Shown here: positions 56,991 through 64,000 of the stretch, in pieces | Numbering within the stretch: position 1 is the first letter of the stretch | Layout: every line of letters begins with the position of its first letter | Assembly (NCBI RefSeq): GCF_035825295.1 | Contig: NZ_JAYMGI010000002.1 | Span: forward strand, 5,695,501-5,759,500 | DNA length: 64,000 nucleotides | Direction of reading: 5' to 3' | From: Actinacidiphila sp. DG2A-62 | GTDB lineage: Bacteria > Actinomycetota > Actinomycetes > Streptomycetales > Streptomycetaceae | Made by a program: the position numbers and the translations under genes | The notes under the pieces: generated by a model | Told to the model about the DNA's origin: nothing | Seen by the model: the letters and a program-made list of their open reading frames with translations, nothing else | Database searches by the model: none

Positions 56991-59542
56991 GTGAGCGACA
57001 TGCCAGCCGGGGCGGTTCCGCCCGGAGACGAAGCGGACTCCGCGCACGGCGCGGTCTGGCAGTCCAGCCCGCCCGGTTCGATCTACGACTACATACGGGT
57101 CGCCTCCTTCGCGCTGGACCGGCACGGCCTGATCGCCCAGTGGAGCGAGCGCGCCGAGGAGTTCTTCGGCGTCGCGGCCGACCAGGCGCTCGGCAAGGAC
57201 CCGGTGGCCGCGTTCGCGCCGCCGGACGTCCAGGTGCGCGCCCACGAACGGCTCGCGGAGATCCTCGACGGCCGCGAGTGGACCGGCCTGGTGCCGTACA
57301 ACGACGCGTCGGGCGTGCGCGGCCTGGCCGAGGTGTACGTGATGCCCGCCGACGAGGGCGCGCTGTGCATCGCCGTCGACGTGGCGACGCTGCGTCAGAT
57401 CGAGACCGACCTGGCCGCGTCCCAGGCGGTGTTCGGGCAGTCCCCGATGGGCTTCGTGCTCTTCGACACCAAGCTGCGGCTGATCCGGGTCAACGACCGC
57501 TTCGCCACCGTCTTCGGCCGCCCCGCCGAGCAGCACCAGGGCCGCGGCCCGCACGACTTCCTGTCCCGGGTCGAGGCCGACCGGCTGGGCGCGGCGCTGC
57601 GCCAGGTGCTGGAGACCGGCGAGACGGTCCTGGACATGCCGCTGGTCGGCACCGTGCCCGGCGACCCCTCGCGCCGCCGCTGGACCATGTCGCTGTACCG
57701 GCTGCACAGCAGCACCGGGCGGCCGATCGGCGTCGCGGGCCTGGCCGTCGACGTGACGGGCCGGCAGCGGGCCGAGCGCGAGGCCGCGCACGCCCGCCGC
57801 AACCTCGCGCTGCTCAACGACGCGGGCTCGCGGATCGGCACCTCGCTGGACCTGGAGACCACCGCGCGCGAACTGCTCGATGTCGCCGTGCCGCACTTCT
57901 GCGACCTTGCCTCGGTCGACCTCTACCAGGCGCTGCTGTCCGGCGAGGAGGACCTGGCCGGCATCACCGACGGCAGCGGCGAGGTGCGCCGGGTCGCCTT
58001 CGCCAGCGCGGTCTCCGACGCGCCGGTGGTGATGGCGGGCGACGACGACATGGCGCCGGGCGACGGCCCGGTGTCGGTCGGCGCGGTGCACCGCTACCGC
58101 TTCGGCTCCGCCTCCGCCCGCGCGCTGCGCACCGCCCAGCCGCAGGTGCTGGACGGCGAGGGCGCCAACGACCTGGGCGGCGCGCTGGTCCAGTGCACGC
58201 TGATCGTCCCGATGGTGGCGCGCGACACCGTGCTCGGCCTGGCGCAGTTCTCCCGGGCCAAGGGCAGCGAGCCGTTCACCGAGCGGGACCGGATGCTCGC
58301 CGAGGAACTCGCCGGCCGCGCCGCCATCTTCCTCGACAACGCCCGCCTCTACCGTCGCGAGCACGAGCGCGCGCTGATCCTCCAGCGCAGCCTGCTGCCG
58401 CCGGACGACCCGGAGGCAGCGGGCCTGGACATCGCCTGTCGCTACCTGCCCGGCAGCATGGAGACCGAGGTCGGCGGCGACTGGTTCGACGTGATCGACC
58501 TGCCCGGCCACCGCACCGCGCTGGTGGTCGGCGACGTGATGGGCCGCGGGTTGCGGGCCGCCGTCGCGATGGGCGAACTGCGCACCGCGGTCCGCACCCT
58601 GGCCATGCTGGACCTCGAACCGGCCGAGGTGCTGGGCGAGTTGGACCAGGTGGTCAGCGGACTGGGCGCGCCCGGCGGCGGCCGCCGCACCAAGCACCCC
58701 GGCGACGCGGACCTGGCCGAGGTCTACCTCGCCACGTGCGTCTACGTGGTCTACGACTCGGTGACCCGCCGCTGCACCATCGCCAACGCCGGCCACCTGC
58801 CGCCGGCCTGGTCGAGCCCGACGAGAGCCCGATGCTGCTGGAACTGCCGCGCGGGGTGCCGCTCGGCGTCGGCGGCGAGCCCTTCGAGGAGATCGAGATC
58901 GAGCTGAGCGACGGCGCGCTGCTCGCCCTCTACACCGACGGCCTGGTGGAGTCCCGCAGCCTGTCGCTGGACGAGGGCCTGGAGGCGTTCCGCTCCTCCC
59001 TCGACGGGCGGCCGCGCCCGCTGGAGGACGTCTGCGACCACGTGCTGGCCACGCTGGACACCGCGCACGGCGAGGACGACATCGCGCTGCTGATGGCCCG
59101 GGTGCAGGGGCTGTCGCCGGACAAGGTCGGCGACTGGACGCTGGAGGCGCAGCCCACCTCCGTCGCGCGGGCCCGCGAACTGGCCCGCGACCAGTTGGTG
59201 CGCTGGGGCCTGGACGACCTGGTCGACACCACCGAGCTGCTGGTCAGCGAGCTGGTGACGAACGCGCTGCGGCACGGCTACGGCGACATACGGCTGCGGC
59301 TGCTGCTGGACCGGACGCTGGTGTGCGAGGTATGGGACAGCGCGCTGATGCAGCCGCGCCGCCGCCGCGCCCGCGAGACCGACGAGGGCGGGCGGGGCCT
59401 GCAGCTGGTCGCCATGCTCAGCCAGAGCTGGGGCAGCCGGCGCACCCACCGCGGCAAGACGGTGTGGTTCGAGCTGGCCTTGCGCGGCGGCGGGAAGGCC
59501 TCGGCGGGGCCGTCGGTGGACGACCTGCTGAGCATGTTCTGA
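56991..59542 (+). pseudogene. Second PAS-GAF-SpoIIE phosphatase, frameshifted as sequenced
   Basis: Paralogue of the preceding gene, about 850 residues, in the order PAS (VASFALDRHGLIAQWSERAE), PAS (GQSPMGFVLFDTKLRLIRVN), GAF, PP2C/SpoIIE (VGGDWFDVIDLPGHRTALVV) and GHKL ATPase (SELVTNALRHGYGDIRLRLL). At 58799-58808, inside CCGCCGGC within the conserved IANAGHLPPALV motif, the frame changes and the rest (LVEPDESPMLLELPRGVPLG onward) is read in the next frame. One added base restores the full protein. GTG 56991 has GGAGGGG upstream. Convergent with the PspA-like gene, 29 bases away. Confidence 0.85.
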
Positions 59543-59571
59543 CGCTCGGTCCGGGCCGTGCCGGACACGGC

Positions 59572-60291
59572 CTACCGAGTGCTGCCGGACTTCAGCCGGG
59601 CCAGGCGCGCGTCGACCTCGGCCGCGTCGGACAGCGCGTCCAGCGACTCGAACTGCGCGTCCAGCGAGGACGCGGCCAGCTCCTGGCGGCCCTGCGCACG
59701 GGCCTCCTCGCGGCGCACCTTGTCCTCGAAGCGGCCGAGGTCGCTCGTCGGGTCGAGCACGTCGACGCTGCGCACGGCGTCCGCCATCCGGTTCCTGGCC
59801 CGCGCCGAACGCGACCTGGCGACCAGCTCGTCCCGCTTGACCCTGAGCTGCTCCAGCCGCGCCTTCATGTCGTCGAGCCCCGACCTGAGCGTGGCGACCA
59901 CCTCGTTCTGCGCGGCGATGGCCGGCTCGGCGGTGGCCGCCTCCTTCTCCGAGCGGAGCTGGCGGCCGAGCGCGACCTTCGCGAGGTGGTCGAAGCGGTC
60001 CGCCTCCGCGGTGCTGCCCGCGGCCCGCATCTCGTCCGCCCGGCGGCTGGCCGCGGCGGCCTTGCCGCCCCACTCGGCCGCCGCCGCGACGTCCTCGGCG
60101 TGGTCCTGCTCCATCAGCCGGAGGTTGCCGATGGTGTCGGCGACGGCCGTCTCCGCCTCGGAGATGTTGTTCGTGTAGTCGCGGATCAGCTGGTCGACCA
60201 TCTTCTGCGGGTCCTCGGCCTGGTCGAGCAGCGCGTTGACGTTCGCCCTCGCGAGCTGCGTCACCCGGCCGAGGATGGTCTGCTTGGTCAT
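59572..60291 (-). CDS. PspA/IM30 family protein
   Basis: 239-residue PspA-like membrane-remodelling protein. Coiled coils occupy almost the whole length: ILGRVTQLARANVNALLDQA, EDPQKMVDQLIRDYTNNISE, then Ala/Glu/Lys-rich helices through VRREEARAQGRQELAASSLD. Family members form rods on stressed membranes and limit proton leak. ATG 60291 has AAGGAG six bases upstream. The gene is just downstream of a TPM-domain protein on the same strand, a pairing that suggests one envelope-stress unit. Confidence 0.92.
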   Translation of the reverse strand: MTKQTILGRVTQLARANVNALLDQAEDPQKMVDQLIRDYTNNISEAETAVADTIGNLRLMEQDHAEDVAAAAEWGGKAAAASRRADEMRAAGSTAEADRFDHLAKVALGRQLRSEKEAATAEPAIAAQNEVVATLRSGLDDMKARLEQLRVKRDELVARSRSARARNRMADAVRSVDVLDPTSDLGRFEDKVRREEARAQGRQELAASSLDAQFESLDALSDAAEVDARLARLKSGSTR

Positions 60292-60490
60292 CGGTGCTCC
60301 TTACGCTGTGCCGTGCGGTGGTGCGGGATGCGGTCGTACGTGCGAGCGGCGCCGTCGCGGCGGCGGCCGGCTGTCGTGCGCTGCCGGGCGGGTGTCGTGC
60401 GGCTGCCGGGCGCCCGACGTGCGGCTGATGTGCGCCTGACGTGCGCCTGACGTGCGGCTGCCGTCCGGGTCGGCGGGCGGTGACCGGCGG

Positions 60491-62788
60491 TCAGAAGCGG
60501 CCTCCCGTGCCCATCCGGCCGCGGGTCTGGCCGCCGCCGAAGCTGCCGGGCGCGCCGCCGAAGCCGCCGCCCATGCCGCCGAAGCCGCCGAAGCCGCCGC
60601 CCCGGCCGCCGCCCAGCAGGTCGCCGAGGAGGATGCCGCCGAGGACCGCGCCGCCCATGCCGCCCATCCCTGCTCCTCGTCTGCCGCCGTCGAGGCCGCC
60701 GAAACCGCTCACGTCGTGCCGGGCGTACTCCTGCGCCTGCCGGGCCAGCCGGTCGGCCTCCCGCGCGTGCTCCAGCGCGTCCGCGGCGCCGCCCATGCCG
60801 GCCGTCCCGCCCGCCCCGGCCGTCCTGCCGGTCCCGCCGGCCGCGGGCCCGCCCGCGGCGATCCGCTCGGCCAGGCGCAGCCGGCGCTCGGCCTCGGCGA
60901 GCCGGGTACGGGCCCGGCTGCCGATCGCGCCGCGGTGCGTGGTGACCAGGTCCCGCGCCGCCGCGACCTCGCTGCGCGCGGCCAGCAGCGCCTGGTCCAG
61001 CAGCCCGAGGGCGCGCCGCCCGGCCTCCTCCTGCTCCCGCACACCGGCGAGCGCCGCGTCCAGCGCGCTGTCGGCCTCCTCCAGCCGCCGCAGCGCCGCG
61101 AGCGGGTCGTACCGCCCCTGTGCCATCTCCGCCCGCACCTCGGCGAGCACGGCCTCCAGCCGCCCCACCCGCCCGCGCAGCTGCGCGCCCCCGGCAGCGC
61201 CGCCGGGACCGCCCGCCGCGTCCGGGCCGCCCAGGATCGCGCGGGCCTCCGCGAGGTCGGCCTCGGACTCGGCCACCGCCTCGCGGAGCGTGCCGTCCGC
61301 CGCGGTGAGCTCCTGCTCCCGGCGGGTCACCGCGGCGGCGAGCGTCGCCGCCTGGTCCAGGGCGCTCTCGGCGGCGCGCACGAACACCGCGGCCCGGCCG
61401 CGGTCGGCGTCGAGCGCGGCGCGGGCCTGCTCCAGGCTGGTACGGGCGAACTCCAGCCGGTCGCGGGCCTCCGCGGGGTGTCCGGCGACCGGTTCGAGCG
61501 CCGCGTCGCCGTACCGCCGGGCCAGCTCGGCGAGCGCGTCGTCGGCCGCCGCGACCCGGGCCGGCAGCTCCGCCGCCGCGGCCTCGGCGCGCTCCAGCAC
61601 CTGGTCGGCGTTCGCCTCCATCGCGCGCAGCCGGTCGAACGCCTCGGACTCCGCGTCCAGCCGCCGGTTGGCCTGGGTGCAGCGGGAGAGGATCTCGTCC
61701 AGCATCTCGCGGCGTGTCGCGTCGTTCTCCGGCATCGCGTCGTCCAGCCGCTGCCGCAGCCGGAACGCGGCGGTCAGCTCCCCCTCGGCGTACTCCACCG
61801 CCTCCGCGAACGGCCGCGCCGCCTCGTCGCCGAACTGCGCCGCGGCGAACCCCACCTCCTCCCGGCTGGTGCGCACCGCGTCGTCGGTCTCCACCAGCAG
61901 GTGCCGGGCCTGCGCGTCCAGCTCGGGCAGCGGGGTGAGCGGAGTGGGCCGTTTGGGTCCGTGCCCGGCCGCCGCGCCCCAGCCCTCCGCGCCCGCCCGG
62001 CCGGGCTGCCGCGCCTGGGCGGCCCGCCGCCGCAGCACCGCGAGGCCGACCACCAGCACGGCGGCCAGCGCGGCGACCGGCACCCACACCGTGCCCGAGG
62101 TGTGCGCGCCGCCGCCGTCCGCGCCGCCGGGGTCGGCCGGGCCCGGGCTCAGCTCGACGGCCGGCACCGGGCGGCCGGCCAGCACGGCGCCGACGCCGTC
62201 GGCCGCGCCGACCGCCGCGCCCGCCCAGTCGTTCACCCGCAGCGCCGGCTCGACGCCGCGGTCGCTCACCTCGTCCAGCTGGGCCTGCGTCAGCCCGGAG
62301 TCCTGATCGGCGGAGACCGCGAACTGGCGGGCACGGGTGGCGACCGCGAGCAGCATGTCCTTACGGCCCAGGCCGTTCTTCACCGCGGTGGCGTCCGCCC
62401 AGTCCTGCGCGCTGCCGCCGGAGAAGTCGTCGACGTACGCGACGAACAGCTGCACGCCGTCCGACCGGTCCAGCCGCGCCAGCGCCGCCCGCACCTCGGG
62501 CAGCCGGTCGCCCAGCGCGCCCACCTGGTCGGTGACCTGGCCGCTGTGGGACAGCGGTATCGGCCCGTCCGCGGGTCCGAGGCGGTCGGGACCGGCCGCG
62601 GCCGCGAGCCGGCCGCCGGGCCGGGCCGCCGCCGCCCGGTGCGGGTGCGCCGCGGCGGCGGGGCCCGCGGCGTGGGCGGGCACGGCGGTCAGGGCGAGGG
62701 CCAGCGCCGGCGCCGCCGCGAGGGCCGCGAGGGCGGCGGACAGCGCCGCCCGGGCCCCGCGTCTGCCGCGCACCTCTCTCCTGCGCAC
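60491..62788 (-). CDS. TPM domain membrane protein with coiled coil
   Basis: 765-residue exported membrane protein. A signal peptide (ARAALSAALAALAAAPALAL) leads to a TPM/DUF477 domain (about 60-195) with LARLDRSDGVQLFVAYVDDF, WADATAVKNGLGRKDMLLAV and RGVEPALRVNDWAGAAVGAA. One membrane helix follows (VWVPVAALAAVLVVGLAVLR). The cytoplasmic part is a long Ala/Glu/Arg/Leu coiled coil of about 400 residues, much like PspA in composition, ending in a Gly/Met/Phe-rich tail (GGFGGFGGMGGGFGG). GTG 62788 has GGGAGG seven bases upstream. Paired with the PspA-like gene 199 bases downstream. Confidence 0.87.
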   Translation of the reverse strand: MRRREVRGRRGARAALSAALAALAAAPALALALTAVPAHAAGPAAAAHPHRAAAARPGGRLAAAAGPDRLGPADGPIPLSHSGQVTDQVGALGDRLPEVRAALARLDRSDGVQLFVAYVDDFSGGSAQDWADATAVKNGLGRKDMLLAVATRARQFAVSADQDSGLTQAQLDEVSDRGVEPALRVNDWAGAAVGAADGVGAVLAGRPVPAVELSPGPADPGGADGGGAHTSGTVWVPVAALAAVLVVGLAVLRRRAAQARQPGRAGAEGWGAAAGHGPKRPTPLTPLPELDAQARHLLVETDDAVRTSREEVGFAAAQFGDEAARPFAEAVEYAEGELTAAFRLRQRLDDAMPENDATRREMLDEILSRCTQANRRLDAESEAFDRLRAMEANADQVLERAEAAAAELPARVAAADDALAELARRYGDAALEPVAGHPAEARDRLEFARTSLEQARAALDADRGRAAVFVRAAESALDQAATLAAAVTRREQELTAADGTLREAVAESEADLAEARAILGGPDAAGGPGGAAGGAQLRGRVGRLEAVLAEVRAEMAQGRYDPLAALRRLEEADSALDAALAGVREQEEAGRRALGLLDQALLAARSEVAAARDLVTTHRGAIGSRARTRLAEAERRLRLAERIAAGGPAAGGTGRTAGAGGTAGMGGAADALEHAREADRLARQAQEYARHDVSGFGGLDGGRRGAGMGGMGGAVLGGILLGDLLGGGRGGGFGGFGGMGGGFGGAPGSFGGGQTRGRMGTGGRF

Positions 62789-63015
62789 CGCGCCGCCTCC
62801 CGCTCGCCGCGCCACGGCGCACCCCGTGGCTCCTTTTGGGAGGCTATGCGCGGTTCGCCCGCCCCGCGACTCCGGGCCGCCTCGCGACTCCGGCTGTCCC
62901 GTGACTCCGGGCCGTCCCGCGACTCCGGCCGTCCCGCGACTCCGGGCCGCCCGCGGCGCCCGGCCCCGCCCGCGGCCTTCCGCCGCCCGGGGCCGCGGCG
63001 CGCCGTACCGGGGCG

Positions 63016-63789
63016 CTACGGCTGCCCGCGGCGCCTGATCCGGGAGCCGAGCCAGACCAGCGGGTCGTACTTGCGGTCGACCGCGCGCTCCTTGAGCGGG
63101 ATCAGCGCGTTGTCGGTGATGTGGATGTGCTCCGGGCAGACCTCGGTGCAGCACTTGGTGATGTTGCAGTAGCCGAGCCCGTGGTCCTCCTGCGCCGACG
63201 ACGCGCGGTTCAGCCCGCGCTCGGCCGCCGCGTCCAGCGGGTGCATGTCCAGCTCGGCGACCCGCATCAGGAACCGCGGACCGGCGAAGGCCGGCTTGTT
63301 CTCCTCGTGGTCGCGCACCACGTGGCAGGTGTCCTGGCACAGGAAGCACTCGATGCACTTGCGGAACTCCTGCGAGCGCTCCACGTCGACCTGCTGCATC
63401 CGGTACTCGCCCGCCGCCACGCCCGCCGGCGGCACGAACGCCGGGACCTCCCGCGCCTTCTCGTAGTTGAACGACACGTCGGTCACCAGGTCGCGGATCA
63501 CCGGGAACGCCCGCAGCGGGGTGATCGTGACGGTCTCCTCGCGGGAGAACACCGACATCCGCGTCATGCACATCAGCCGCGGCCGGCCGTTCACCTCCGC
63601 GCTGCACGAGCCGCACTTGCCCGCCTTGCAGTTCCACCGCACCGCGAGGTCGGCCGCCTGGGTGGCCTGCAGCCGGTGCACGATGTCCAGCACCACCTCG
63701 CCGTCGTTGACCTCGACCTGGAAGTCCCGCAGTTCCCCGCCGTCGGCGTCGCCCCGCCAGACCCGGAAGTGGGCCGTGTACGTACTCAC
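63016..63789 (-). CDS. sdhB: Succinate dehydrogenase/fumarate reductase iron-sulfur subunit
   Basis: 257-residue iron-sulfur subunit linking the flavoprotein to the quinone site in the membrane. The 2Fe-2S cluster Cys are in WNCKAGKCGSCSAEVNGRPR LMC; the 4Fe-4S motif is FRKCIECFLCQDTCH and the 3Fe-4S ligands are in GYCNITKCCTEVCPEHI. GTG 63789 overlaps the sdhA stop by three bases, so the two subunits are coupled. Its substrate couple, succinate/fumarate, connects with the two fumarases in this window. Confidence 0.95.
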   Translation of the reverse strand: MSTYTAHFRVWRGDADGGELRDFQVEVNDGEVVLDIVHRLQATQAADLAVRWNCKAGKCGSCSAEVNGRPRLMCMTRMSVFSREETVTITPLRAFPVIRDLVTDVSFNYEKAREVPAFVPPAGVAAGEYRMQQVDVERSQEFRKCIECFLCQDTCHVVRDHEENKPAFAGPRFLMRVAELDMHPLDAAAERGLNRASSAQEDHGLGYCNITKCCTEVCPEHIHITDNALIPLKERAVDRKYDPLVWLGSRIRRRGQP

Positions 63790-64000
63790 GCGTCGAGCTC
63801 CTCGTCCGTCAGGTATTTGAGCAGCTCGTCCCGCTCGAACAGGGCGAGCAGGTCGGGCCGGATCGGGTCCATCGGGCGCTTGCGCAGGCCCACCGCGGCG
63901 CCGTCCGCGCCGAGTTCGCAGACCAGGTTGACCTTGCGCCAGGCGCGGTCCATCTCCGGGTGGTCGTCGCGGGTGTGGCCGCCGCGGCTCTCGGTGCGCT
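63786..64000 (-). CDS. sdhA: Succinate dehydrogenase flavoprotein subunit, 3' end only
   Basis: C-terminal 71 codons of the flavoprotein subunit, cut by the window edge. It reads RTESRGGHTRDDHPEMDRAW, a hallmark of SdhA/FrdA capping and FAD-side segments (the catalytic Arg-containing RTESRGGHTRDDHP block), and ends DELLKYLTDEELDA. The stop overlaps the sdhB start. The FAD-binding N-terminus lies outside the window. Confidence 0.9.
   Translation of the reverse strand, partial: RTESRGGHTRDDHPEMDRAWRKVNLVCELGADGAAVGLRKRPMDPIRPDLLALFERDELLKYLTDEELDA

Noticed and set aside
53991..58796. A 1601-codon open frame on the minus strand
   Set aside because: It lies opposite two SpoIIE-type genes. GC-rich codon bias keeps antisense frames open; it has no start signals, and its composition is Arg/Gln/Val/Gly-rich noise.

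Overview
The window is very GC-rich, densely coding DNA with the strong third-position GC bias of a filamentous actinobacterium. The gene set points to Streptomyces or a close relative: a WhiB-like protein, a DasR-type chitinase promoter, polyphosphate glucokinase, SpoIIE-type phosphatases joined to ATPase domains, an IS982 element and many leaderless promoters. No rRNA, tRNA, CRISPR array, prophage or replication origin was seen.

Layout. 1-12.3 kb: a lipoprotein and OmpA-like pair, a second lipoprotein, DUF192, a prepilin peptidase, an aldo/keto reductase, a MerR regulator divergent from an old-yellow-enzyme reductase with a clear MerR operator, a cis-prenyltransferase, a PIN-PhoH protein, a lytic transglycosylase-like secreted protein and an AI-2E permease. 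12.4-19.2 kb: a PadR regulator with a perfect 33-bp palindrome, a frame-broken amino-acid permease, a GAF-SpoIIE phosphatase, a methyltransferase and DUF402. 19.3-36.1 kb: central carbon and housekeeping genes (fumC, nitroreductase, DUF4245, glpX, whiB-like, DUF1707, class I fumarase, xseB-xseA, ispH, ppgK, DUF6542, ychF). Two accessory insertions interrupt this block: an IS982 element, and a two-gene module of a small helical protein plus an NB-ARC/TPR receptor.

36.2-48.5 kb: a secreted GDSL hydrolase, DUF6461, DUF5997 divergent from a LysR-ligand-domain protein with a histone-H1-like tail, then a sugar-uptake cluster (LacI, GH2, two ABC permeases, binding protein) with paired operators, and a GH18 chitinase whose leaderless promoter contains a DasR-type site. 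48.6-64 kb: an ECF sigma factor with a CU044_5270-type partner, a DUF4190/septum-formation protein, a GntR regulator, an RpiB-like/SPOR/Nudix operon, two large PAS-GAF-SpoIIE-ATPase phosphatases, a PspA/TPM pair and the start of an sdhBA locus that runs off the end.

The most notable system is the module at 27.8-30.8 kb. The C-terminus of the small protein and the N-terminus of the NB-ARC receptor share a 22-residue motif (13 of 22 identical, no gaps) with a Gln-Gly core. This matches the logic of bacterial amyloid or RHIM-like signalling motifs that couple an NLR-type sensor to a cell-death effector. The receptor reading frame is broken twice, by apparently compensating single-base changes. 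Three other genes (permease, DUF4190 protein, second SpoIIE protein) each carry one apparent single-base deletion in a G/C run. Taken together this looks more like residual assembly indels than independent gene decay, and it should be settled before any of these genes is called a pseudogene.
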